Assembly: GCF_947179165.1 (NCBI RefSeq)
Contig: NC_077244.1
Location: 77,050,144-77,114,143, forward strand
Source of the DNA: Solanum dulcamara
Taxonomy: Eukaryota; Streptophyta; Magnoliopsida; Solanales; Solanaceae
DNA length: 64,000 nucleotides
Direction of reading: 5' to 3'
Under the pieces are notes generated by a model. It was not told where the DNA came from and did not search any database. It saw only the letters and a program-made list of their open reading frames with translations. The position numbers were made by a program, and so were the translations under genes. Of the stretch, positions 24,166 through 35,375 are shown piece after piece. Position 1 is the stretch's first letter, and the number at the start of each line of letters is the position of its first letter.

Positions 24166-26920
24166 ATAAAAACAGTTCAAAGCACTGATTCAATATTCTC
24201 TCACCTCCATATGAAGAGTTACCCTTTGGAATATAACGGAATCTCAATTCACTAGCTTCTTATTTATTGTCAGATTTTTTTGAACTTTTCATATATCATT
24301 TATGTTATTGTATACCTACTTTTTAATTTGCCCAACAAACAATATTAATTAACTAACGTATGCTACTGTGCATTCACACCGAGCATGTGCGCATATATGG
24401 CGAAAGATTATGGGTAGTTTGGTTTGTGTTAAGGAGTGACAAAATTGACCCAAACACATAATACGTTTAATTTGTCCAAATTTTAATGAATTTAGGCAGT
24501 TATGCCCAAGTTAATCTATCGCAAATCAGTAGCCCAACCCTGAATCGTGAAAAATACATAATCTAACCATCCAAAGATAAATACCATACACTTTTTTTTA
24601 AAAAAATATCAAAATGTCCCTGGTTAGTAGGGGTGTTATATATCTAAGTACAAAAGGGGAGCTTGGCCTTTCCTCATAATACAACACAAGGATTTATAAT
24701 CTATCCTCTGCAAAAGGAGAGTTAGGAGATCAATATATACAAGGTAGCCCCGCACATCTAAGAACAAGTAAATTATCTAACAAATCAGTAATATCTAAAT
24801 ATAGATTATCTTTTCTTTTTCGTAAATCTATTTAGCTAAGTGTGAAGAGCAATTGTTGATAGATTCAATTCATTTGTAATTTCTATCAAAGCAGGTTATT
24901 TTTTTGAAAGAAAGACTATATAAACTTAATGTTTAGGAATTTGAGATTTTAGCTAGTTCTTTTAAGTTATTGAGTTCTAAATTATAACTTTTAGAAAAAC
25001 AAATATAAAGTTGGGTATCAAATTTGATAAACTTAATCCATATGCTTTTAATAGTTTGATATGTTGAGATGACATATATAATAGGTAAGTTTTTACCTAT
25101 TATATATATATATATATATATATAACAACTCTTTTTCCCTTTTTGGTACAATGGAAAGATTAAATAAGCATCCTAAATTCTTTTAAAAGCTACACGATAC
25201 AAATCTGTTCGAAGAAGAAAATTCATATCCTTAAATGCATTTTTCTAGATTAATAATTCTTCAGCATGTTTGTGACTTTATTTGCGAGAAAATCTGCGGA
25301 TTGATTTGCCTCTCTCCAGATTTGTGTAATATTGTATGATTAGCCATTTAGCCTCTAACAAATATCTGCCATCTTTAAATATCGTTCTAGCTCTGAGATG
25401 ATAAAGTTGTATGCCTTCCTTGGCGATAAGCTTGGTACAAGCAGACAACTCGTTTCCACTTTAAATGCTTTATAACTTATGTCTTTTGCTTATACGTGTC
25501 TTTGTTTAATACTCCATATATAATTTTGTGTAGTAAGGCTTGAAGTAGGTTTCAACTTTCTAAAGAATTGATTGGTTAAGGGTAGAGTGGGAATTTGGCA
25601 AGGCAAGGAAAATATCTTAAGGACTTTGAAGAGTCAGTTTTCAAAAAATGGAACAGTCACATTGATATATAATGGACTAAGTAGTCGTTATGAGGGCGGT
25701 GAACATCAATTCTACAATTTGACATATAAATTATTGGTGAAAGTAATTTGCATGCATTTTATACAATCCCATATGAGTTGTTTTGATAATCTCCAAAGCT
25801 CCATACAAATATATAAATCCCAAAAATCTCAACTCTTATATTTTTCTTAAATTCCATGCATGCATGTGAAAATATCTTACCCCATTACCTCTCTCTGATT
25901 ACACACACCTCTCCAAGTCACTATTTTTTCAATTAATTAGGCGGGTGTGTTTGGAGTTTGGTACGAAGAAAATTGTTCTTCTGAGTTACTTATTTTTTAT
26001 ATTTGATAAATAAATAAAAATATTTATATAATTTTTAAGGTAAAAATTGGAGTTGGTGGTGGTGGGATGACGGTGGAGACACCCCATTTGGAGGTGCTGT
26101 GTCGGAGACAATTAACATAAAATATATCATTTATTGAAAATAAGAAATCCAAATATATACGTACCAAAAACACCCTAAATCTTGCGTTCTAATAGTGCCC
26201 ACCATGACAACATATAAGTTTAGAAAATGTCGAAATCTTGTCTATCTTTTAACTGTATATGAGAAAGAATATACTTGCAACTTGCAAGTATTATGGACTT
26301 TGGCGATAAATAGAAGTTAGATCTAAAACTTATTTACAGGCAGTTTTTTTATTTTTTTTTATTTTTTATATTTCACCATAAAGAGCATATATATCAGAGA
26401 AGATTTTCTAAGTGAAAAAACAGCTAAGGCAAATATCATGAAAGTATTAACTAAGACTTTTGGATTTTGATCCTATACATTAGTAGTATTCTTTTTCTTG
26501 GTAGCTAAGGCATCTTTGTTAATTCAACTAAACCACAATAGTAGTTGAAACATCTAAGAGATATACATGTTGAAGACTTGACATAAATCAGTTAGAAAAG
26601 TAATAACCTTTTTTTTTATTGGGTTCAAAGTTTGAAAAGTAATTGAATTGCCTTAGGCCTTAGCCGAACATTAGAGAAGTTGGATTCCACATAGTTAGGT
26701 GCGCGATTCACGTTATTAGCTGGGTCAGAATGGTACAAGTTCAGCTTGGGTCATTCGAACAAATGTCTATTTTGGGGTGATTTTTAATTTTCATAGTCTT
26801 TAAATACGATTCTTTAATTTTTATATTTCAGCATTTCAAGTACAAATTAAGTGACAAGAAATACTCATGACAAACAACTTTCACTCAGCATATGTTTATA
26901 TTTTGGTATCATAATATAGT
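24166..26920. other. Intergenic, one clear MITE, (TA)n run, no gene
   Basis: No credible coding region. A 92-codon frame at 25572-25850 is unrelated to anything I know and sits in low-complexity flanks. A TA microsatellite is at 25099-25125, and a MITE with clear ends is at 25942-26177. Confidence 0.4.
25942..26177. mobile_element. MITE with TIR 'gggtgtgtttgg…'
   Basis: The left end 'gggtgtgtttggagtttggtacg' is matched by the right end 'cgtaccaaaaacaccc' in inverted form, over about 236 bp without coding capacity. Ends of this type are common in hAT-derived plant MITEs. Confidence 0.55.
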
Positions 26921-26924
26921 ACAA

Positions 26925-27440
26925 GTTATGTCGTATAAGACATAATAAGTTATATCGTACTGCGTAACGTAATTCCCATAGAACTTATGTTGTAAAAGGC
27001 ATAAATTCAATTTCAAAATCTACAAGTTATTCCGTAAGAGACATAACTTAATTTTTATAGAACTTATGTCGTAGGAGGCAAAAGTTCAGTTTCAATATTA
27101 CATGTTATGTCATTAGAGGCATAACTTAATTCATACAAAACTTATGACACAAGAGGCAAAAGTTCTATGAACTTATGCCGAATGAATTAGGTTACAAAAA
27201 TACTACACAACTTATGCAACATATCTTGATTCCTCCGGAATCTATGCCAATCAAGACAAAAGTTTTCTAAACCTATGCCAAATGAATTATGTCATAAACA
27301 AGGATATTTTGATTCACAAATTTTCAATAAATGTGTAGCAAATCATAAATAAAAGTTCTTTGAACCTATGCTTAACGAATTAGGTCATATATAAGGATAT
27401 TTTGATTCACAATTTTTTATTAAGTGAGTAGCAAAACAAA
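26925..27440. repeat. Degenerate periodic repeat upstream of CDC6
   Basis: The word 'acttatgtcgtaagaggca' and variants recur many times (for example near 26930, 26985, 27030, 27065, 27110, 27140 and 27170), with 'ataacttaat' and 'aaaagttc' between them. At the right end an approximately 80-bp segment with 'aaggatattttgattcacaa' occurs twice (about 27275-27345 and 27365-27435). It is non-coding and ends about 120 bp before the CDC6 promoter elements. Confidence 0.7.
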
Positions 27441-27560
27441 ATTAAAGCCCAATGTATAGGTTTGTTTAGTTTCTAATATTTGGGCCGTGATTTATTTAAT
27501 GGGCCGATATTTGCAAGGCCACCAATAGCAACTCATCACTTGAAAAAATAACTACAAAAC

Positions 27561-27569
27561 GGCGGGAAA
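27561..27569 (-). promoter_or_regulatory. E2F-type site, CDC6 promoter
   Basis: GGCGGGAAA is a canonical E2F/DP recognition word (TTTCCCGCC on the other strand). It lies about 155 bp before the CDC6 start codon. Plant CDC6 genes are known E2F targets at the G1/S transition. Confidence 0.75.
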
Positions 27570-27589
27570 TGCACTAGTTCAGTTTCCTC

Positions 27590-27601
27590 TTTCGCGCGAA
27601 A
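27590..27601. promoter_or_regulatory. Palindromic E2F-type site, CDC6 promoter
   Basis: TTTCGCGCGAAA is a perfect palindrome that matches the E2F consensus on both strands. It lies 21 bp downstream of the first site and about 123 bp before the start codon. Confidence 0.8.
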
Positions 27602-27636
27602 CCAATTGAATCTGAGCACACAATCTATCTATAACC

Positions 27637-27646
27637 TATATAAATA
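27637..27646 (+). promoter_or_regulatory. TATA-like box of CDC6
   Basis: 'tatataaata' lies about 36 bp downstream of the palindromic E2F site and 78 bp before the ATG, leaving room for a short 5' leader. The surroundings are AT-rich, so this is only the best candidate. Confidence 0.45.
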
Positions 27647-27723
27647 ACAAATAATTATACGTAATAAACTTACACTTCAGTCCAACACTGCAAAGAACCT
27701 TTCATCCCATCGGAACATCAAAG

Positions 27724-30700
27724 ATGCCGACAATCGTCGACCGTCGTTCAACACGTGTCTCCGGTGGGAGTAAAGTCGCCGATCAGATCGCCATCAAAGG
27801 TGAAATCGACTCCACTCTTCGAAAACGCAGACTCAGATCCAGTTCCTGTTCCACTACTGAAGACAGTGTTGTAACTTCAAATTTAACTCCGTCGCCCAAG
27901 AAAAGCTCTCCGTGCAAATGGAAATCGCCGCGCCGATGTGTCAATGATAGCCCTAAGAGTACTCCAAATGTAACTCAACTTCTCCGACTATGTTATGGTT
28001 TCAGTATATGTTTTCTATAATAAGCATTTCCTAGCAGATTCGTGATAGTTGATCTTCTGTTTTCCGTGGAATTCAGGCCAATCGAGGAGCTAAAGCAATA
28101 AATATGAGCAAATCACCTGTGAAAAGGAGATTATCCGAAAGTTTTCTAGAGAAGCCTATGTGGAATCCAAGAGGTGAGTTTGATTATTTGGTTTAATTAA
28201 TTTCTCAAATCGAGTTTGTTTACTGAATAGGTCAGTGTTTGCCAGGAGTCCTATTAATTTGTTTCTAGAGGTCTATGTATTCCTTAGAAAATGTAGAGAA
28301 TCTCTTGCATTATAAATGACAAATGTGTCATTTGATGTAACTATCATAGTCCAATTGGAGTAGAATGGATATATTTTATTCATATAGCACGTCTGGGCTA
28401 CTCTTGGATTTAGGTGTTATAGTTGTTCTGATTTCTTTAATAATCTACTATATTTTAATTTTGTTAAATTGATAAGGATCTTCATACTATATCTAGTGTC
28501 GTGCGATTTTTTAATTTCAAGATGTGCTAAATGCCTCTCTATCGTAGACATGGAGCAATTGAATGCAGTAAAAGAGGCATTGCATGTGTCTAGGGCTCCA
28601 TCAAATCTGGTGTGTCGAGAAGTTGAGCACAATAGGATTCTGGAGTTCTGTAAGCAAGCTGTGGAACAAGATAAGGCTGGAAGTTTGTATATCTGCGGCT
28701 GCCCAGGGACTGGAAAGTCCCTATCAATGGAGAAGGTTAACAAGGTCCTGGTTAATTGGGCAGAAGAGGTATAGCTTGTTGCTTGGTGTGTTTCGAAACT
28801 TGAATGTTGGTTTGCGATGAATGCTCTTTATGGAATGATGTGAATACGTTAATGAACTGCATTTCCTTAGCTAAACAAGTTCATCTATCCACTTCATGAA
28901 CTATATTTCCATTTGCAGTGTCCCAAAGTTTGCAGTGCTTTTGGCCTAAACCATGTAAAAGATGTTGTCAAATTGCTATCTATCACTTTATAATATTGTA
29001 GTGAAGTACTGACCATCTTTTACAAATTACCGTGCTTCACTGGGATTGATATAAGGTAAATGAAGGAAATTGGGGCTTCAAATAAAAGTTCGCTATTGTA
29101 GTCGCTACAGGACCCTTGAAATAATTTTACAAGGAAGAGGTAATTCATTTTGATTCCTGAGATTTAAGCCTGGAGTGATCAAATATTTGCTAGTAATGCC
29201 TTTTCGAGACTCTTACATATGTTCTTTATTGTGAGAATGTTATCTTAAATATTTTTGAATGAATTATACTAGTTCTTGTTCTTCCGTACTTAGTTTTCTG
29301 GACTGCTTTGGACTGTTTTTCCTTGAGCTGAGTGTCTATTGGAATCAACCTCTCTACTTTTGAGGTAGGGGTAAGGTATTTGTACACTCTAACCTCCCCA
29401 GACCCTTGGGACTACATGGGGTATGTTGTTGTTGTTGATTTATATGCGTTCATCTTTCAGATTAGCTAGATATTTGTCGGTGAAATTTGTACTTTTTCTG
29501 GTTTCTCTACTTGTATGATGATGTGAGGTTCTTCAAGGATAAATTTTCATGCTGTAACATGCAAAGAGACATGACTGGAGTTTTCCAGATTCAATCATGT
29601 TTCAATTGATCATACTTTTAAGTCCTCATGATAAAAGGCTCAAGGAAAGTTTAAGAGCTATATAAATGCTTTAATTTGAATTTGATTCTTCATCATATGC
29701 AAGAAATATTCTAATTTTTACTTACTGATATTGAATAACCTCATAGAGAGCATCTGCATATGAGAGTTCTGCAAGTGGTTGGAGGGTTTGCATAAGAATT
29801 TCTTTATCAGCTATCTTCCAAAGATGCATATCCAACTACTATAAAATTATTGCTAATCATCTCTTTTTTTTGCACATTGCAGTCCGGTTTTCAGGCTCCA
29901 GACACATTATCCCTCAACTGCAGTTCTCTGTCAAACACATCTGACCTTTTTGGCAAGGTACATTGCTATTATACTGATTCAACTGCTAAATAACGCATCT
30001 CTGTATGCTTATGCTTTGGTAACAAATGCAGATACTTGATAAAATTAAACAACGGAGAAAGATAAGTAGTTGTGCATCACCATTGCAGTATCTTCAGAAA
30101 ATGTTTTCTGAGAAGCAGCAGTCAGCAGTCACGAAGATGATGTGAGTCTTCTTCTCGATGTTTTAGTAGTTTTTACAATTGGGGCCCCCTCTTTGCCTTT
30201 CAAAAGTATGTTGTATTTCAAGTGAAACCATCGATTCCTAAAATGATAACTCTAAGAAGCATCTATAGTGCTTATTAGATTTTTTAATCAAACTATTTCT
30301 CTGCTTACCAAAGTAATGCGTTGAACAGGTTAATAGTTGCTGATGAGTTAGATTACTTGATCACAAAAGACAGAGCCGTGCTTCATGAGCTGTTCATGCT
30401 AGCAACGCTCCCATTCTCCAGATTTATTCTGATAGGTACTGGAGCTCTTCGACTGCAAACGTCAAACTTTCTTGGTCTAATCATTTGATGTTTTTCTAAT
30501 ACGACTAGTTTTGGTTTTGTCAAAAAAGAAGCTATTATTCTGCTAATTATTGCTTCTAATTAGGACTCTGCTTTGACAGGAATTGCTAATGCAATAGACC
30601 TAGCAGATAAATTTCTTCCAAAACTACAATCCTTGAACTGTGAGTATTCCTTTTCGGTCAGATTGTTTCTTTCTAAACTCTTTTCTATCTTCTTTGACTT

Positions 30701-33700
30701 CATCTAGTTTAGGCAGAGAGGTTAAACAGGTCTTAGCTTGTGCACCTAAGTTTTCAAGCTGTTAATAATTTTAGCTTCATAATGTTAGAACAGAACATAT
30801 TTTAGAACTGTTGAACCCTGCTTAATGGCTTCACCAAAGAGTTGTCTAAATATATCTTAACACAAGAAATTGGGCAGAGAATGTCAACTGGCTTTGGTTA
30901 TGGGTTCTTTGATTTTCTGTAGCATATGTACTTTATTTCATAAAACAAACTTATGTGGTACAAAGCACCTATTTGCCAATTAACCTCTCAATGCACCTTA
31001 TTCTAGTTGCTAGATTACTTATTGTATGTAGAACAGTATTTAATCTGACTTATACATTATTTTTAGGCAAGCCAGCAGTTGTAACATTCCGTGCCTATTC
31101 TAAGGACCAGATCATCTCCATTCTTCAGCAAAGATTACAGGTAACTCCATGGCTTCTACTCTCTTTTTCTTCCTGTGAGAAATATGCGATACTTCTATCA
31201 AATGGATATATTTGTTTTTTTTTCATTTAATGCAAATTCTCATTATATCGTGAGTGGGTATGGGCTCAAGATATGAGTAACAAGTTCAATGACTGGTGTC
31301 ATAAGTATCTAAAGTCTGAACCAAGTGCTTCCAGTGATATTTTACTGATGCATTGTTGTCGAACCAACTGATTCTATTGTCAGAACCTAGAAACCATTAG
31401 AAATCACTCCACTTAATTTGCATAATACTACTGTAACTTATCTGTTTTCTTTTTGTTTATAAATTTAATTGAAAATATGTAGACTGCTTATGATATTTGC
31501 AGCCTGTTGTATGTTATCTGCATAAAGCATGGTGCAAATCATTTCTTATGGTTACCAGAGTGTCTAATAATTTGACTGCTGAACAGGCATTTCCTTACAC
31601 AATCTTCCAGCCTCAAGCATTGGAACTATGTGCCAGGGTAGGTACATCAATGTCTGCAATTTGTTTAATTTTATTTTTGCACTTTCTATATATGCAGTAA
31701 GACTATTATTGCGACACATTTATTCATTACTACTTCAAACTACTGATCCAAAATTTATTATTTCATTGCAATCCACTGTTCCCTAATATAAGTGCTTCTA
31801 ATATGGCAGAAAGTTGCTTCTGCGTCTGGAGATATGAGGAAGGCTCTATGGATATGCAGGTTTGTGAGTATTGCTGCAAGTTTGGCTGATAACAATTTGA
31901 GAAAGTTTCCTGATCTTATATAGATAGTGGCCTAACAACTTTGTAACTAAATTTGAGGAGATGGCATTCTAGTTCATAGAGTGCATGACTGGTAGTGTGA
32001 GTTACTGGGGAAAAAAACAAAAGGCATAAGGAGATTAATGTTTCTTACTAATTTGCTGAAGTATACTTAGCAGAACTGATGCTTAAGTTCTTCATTGAGC
32101 ACGTGAGAGTATTAATCCTAGATGGAGTTTTCAAGAGCTTGTTGTACAGCTTTCCCTTGATTATAAGTAAATGTTTTCCGTTGTCATTGTTTCAGGAGTG
32201 CAATTGAGATGTTAGAATCTGACATAAGAGATTCTGTCAACAGCCTTGATTTACCATCATTACACGGGGGAGTTTCTGATCAACAGAGGGATTGTGCTTG
32301 TGATAAATCACTTATACACAAGAGCAATGTTGTGAGTATTGATGCCATTTTCACTCATTAATGTTTTTGAGTTTGTAAACTAGTGATTCTGGAGGATCTA
32401 TAGTTGAGAGGGTTGCTCTGGTTTGTATAGCCAAGTCATAGTGTGATCCCGACCTCAGCATCTGCATGGGTTTCTTCACATTTGTGCTTGTTTGCTCCCT
32501 TGAGATATCAAATTCTACACTCACGGAGCCAAAGCAAAGTATGGTGTATGAGTATTTGAGAATTAAAAATGACTATGATATTCACATTATTTAGGGGTAA
32601 GTTATTGACCTAGGACCTCATTGTTCGTATATGATAAAAACATACTAGTTTAGTTGCATTATTATAAACAATTACTAGTATTATTCCAGCCTGTATATTC
32701 TCCCTTATGGACCTGCTTGCTGCTTTAACCTGCTCAGTACGGGTCAGTACTAGTCACGGTACCCTGCTTATTGCTAAATTTTCCAACAACATACAAGTGG
32801 TGTCTGGGGAGGGTGGTACACGGACCTTACCCCTACCATGTAGAGATAGAGAGGCTGTTTTTGATAAACACCTATTACTAAATTTTTCATTTTCAATAAA
32901 CACCTTCTTCAGCAATCTGTATCTTTTATATTTTCCTGGTCCCTTAATCTCTTTAAGGACTTAGCTATAATTTCATGAACTGTGTATCCTCATTTGCTTT
33001 TTCTTTTTACACAGCATGTTGTGTTTTGTTAAAAGTTGTAACTCTTTAACAGGTTAGGGTTGATCATGTCGCTATTGCTTTGTCAAAGGCATATAGATCA
33101 CCAGTGGTGGATACTATACAATCACTTCCACAACATCAACAGGTAAATTTTCCTAAGTTACTTGACATAAGAAGATATCTACAGTTCATTTGGTTTCATT
33201 TCCAAGTAAGTTTCTAGTTACAAGAGAATTCTTAACCTCCCCCAAAGAAAAAAGAACAGGAGAAAAACCAAAGAATGAAAAAGGAAAGCTATTGGATTAT
33301 ATGGTTGAAGTATCCAAATATTTGTGGTGTATTGGTCATTGAATGCAAGAGCTAGAACCAAAAGTAGATTTTCATGGCATGTGTTTACGCTTTACCAAAA
33401 GATCATCATCACAAAATGTAGACTAGTGATTTGCAAATCTATTAACGCTCAACAAAAAGTGCTCAATGGAACTATTTTATGGCGTTCTTCTAGATTATTG
33501 TTGTATGGCATTTAAATATCACTAGGTGATGGTGAGTAATGCTTAATATACTGCACTGCAGATTATACTGTGCTCTGCTGTCAAGCTATTCAGGGGGAAG
33601 AAGAAGGATGCCACTATAGGCGAGGTAATTTCTATTTATAACTATAATGGTGAGATTTAAGTAGCATAAGGAGAAACAAGATATGAAACAATTTGTAATT

Positions 33701-34175
33701 CGTTGCAGCTGAACATCTCTTACCTTGATGTCTGTAAATCAACTTTAATACCACCAGCTGGAATCATGGAGCTATCAAGCATGTGTAGAGTGCTAGGAGA
33801 CCAGGTAAAGTGTTTAATAAACTTACATGTTACTCCCTTTTGGTCTACTTTTCTTTCTCAATCACGAGTACTCTATTAAAGAATGGGAAGAAGCATAACT
33901 CAAGGTGTACGTAAAAATACAGGGGATCCTAAAACTGGGGAAGGCTAGAGAAGAAAAGTTAAGTAGAGTAACTCTAAATGTAGATGAAGCAGACATCACC
34001 TTTGCATTGCAGGTACAAATTTATGTCCTTACTCTTTTTTTCTGATCTGGTTTCTTGGAGACTCCTGCTAGTCATAGTTTACTTTACAAGGATCATGTAG
34101 TATTACCAATAATATATGACACTGATTTTGGATCAGGGAATACGTTTCTTTCGAAATTGTCTTCAACAATCTTGA
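27724..34175 (+). CDS. CDC6: Cell division control protein 6, replication origin licensing ATPase
   Basis: CDC6 binds the origin recognition complex in the nucleus and helps load the MCM helicase before S phase. Sixteen coding exons were traced by GT/AG borders and frame: 27724-27969, 28077-28173, 28548-28768, 29883-29957, 30032-30141, 30329-30435, 30580-30639, 31067-31140, 31587-31637, 31810-31859, 32196-32331, 33053-33142, 33562-33624, 33709-33804, 33923-34012 and 34137-34175. The product is about 534 residues, close to the Arabidopsis protein. The N-terminus is basic and SP-rich (SPKKSSP, SPRR, SPKS, KSPVKRR), giving likely CDK sites and a nuclear signal. Walker A is GCPGTGKS (exon 3), Walker B is LIVADELDYL (exon 6) and sensor 1 is ILIGIANAIDLA. 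A C-terminal winged helix follows (VRVDHVAIALSK … VDTIQSLPQHQQIILCSAV). Two E2F sites lie upstream. The gene converges on P0. Confidence 0.95.
29343..29440 (+). repeat. TS-type SINE 3' fragment in CDC6 intron 3
   Basis: 'aacctctctacttttgaggt' followed by 'aggggtaaggtatttgtaca', 'cctccccagaccc' and a '(gtt)n' tail is the recognisable 3' half of a TS SINE in sense orientation with CDC6. It lies within intron 3 (28769-29882). Confidence 0.65.
32798..32870 (-). repeat. TS-type SINE fragment in CDC6 intron 11
   Basis: 'gtctggggagggtggtacac', then 'ggaccttacccctaccatgt' and 'agagaggctgtttttgat' match the same SINE 3' body in opposite orientation. It lies in the intron between the exons at 32196-32331 and 33053-33142. 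Confidence 0.6.
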
Positions 34176-35375
34176 TGATCGACTTAGTACAAGATTGTGA
34201 TTCTCTATTATTCATTGTGTTGCAAAAACAAATTGCCAATTTATGGTCCAACCTTGAAGGTAAGCTTTTTCCCCTTGTATTTCCATTTGGCGCTATTGGA
34301 TTATATATGTGTTAACTCGCTTGTTGTGTTTGAAAATAGGAATCAGACCTGGTCAAAGTGGCTATGACTTATGTATTAATGGAACAGTAACATGTGGGTT
34401 TTCCACTAAATGTTGGAATTTCCACGTGGCTCCCTTATCATACTTTTAGTTCTCAAAGAGAAAAATACAATACATTATAGGAAGAGAATAGCAACTAAGA
34501 GAGTTGTGGATGTATACAACATTGAATATCTTTCAATTTCAAGAATTTCTGGAAACAAATTTTGACATGTAAACTTTGTTGTGTTATTACCAGATGCTCA
34601 TTCTCATTTTCAAGAATCAATGGGAAAAAAACTTCAACATGTAATATTATTTTGCTGTTTCTTAGTGAAAGAAATCAAATAAGGTGAAGAGTGAAATAAC
34701 TTTATCCCGAACTTTTTTCTTAGAATTCCCAACACCATTTGTCCCTAGGCTCCACATTTAACTCAGTTTATGAACGTACTGCTAGTTAGTAGGAGAGCTA
34801 CGGTGATATTTTGTGGAGGAAGTGGTTCATCTTCCGAGTTGTCACTAAGGAGAAAAGAAGAATTATTGGGCCTTAAGCTTTGAGTATCTAAACAAGTTAC
34901 TATAAAAAAATTACTTGAGCATTGCTATCACCCAAACAAACCATTGGTCTTTCTAGCCTAAGATGTCATTTAAACTCAAACCATCACTCAGTAATCAGTA
35001 TCATTACTAGGGAAATTCTGCATTAGGAAAATGTTGCAGTATCAGAGAAAACTTGATTCTCATTATGATTCCTATTAACCTAAAAAGCAATATTTCACTG
35101 TTTCTCAATTTAAAAAGTCGGGCAAATAATCATAGAGATAGCCAAATGCAACAATCAAAGCTAATGAGAGGAGCAAAATGCTCAAATTCAAAGTTAGAAC
35201 TCCGCTGAAACAGAAGGAACTAATAATTCATTGCACAAAACATCTGAACAATAGCAAACCAAATGGAAATTGTTCAAAAGTATCCTAATAGACATCCAAA
35301 ATAGCATTCGTCGTAGCTAGTACCAAATCTTAGGATCTGGTAGATGACAATCAAACAGGTAGATGATTAAACAAC
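34176..35375. other. Shared 3' flanks of CDC6 and P0
   Basis: This is the convergent intergenic space, about 1.2 kb. It should carry both polyadenylation regions. No gene, repeat array or transposon end is clear. Confidence 0.4.

Noticed and set aside
25572..25850. 92-codon open frame (MVKGRVGIWQGKEN…) in the gene-poor region
   Set aside because: No domain or family is recognisable, it ends in low-complexity hydrophobic and Lys/Ser residues, and no splice partners are visible.
26925..27440. CRISPR-like array
   Set aside because: The repeats are degenerate and unevenly spaced, there are no unique spacers of fixed length, and the genome is eukaryotic.
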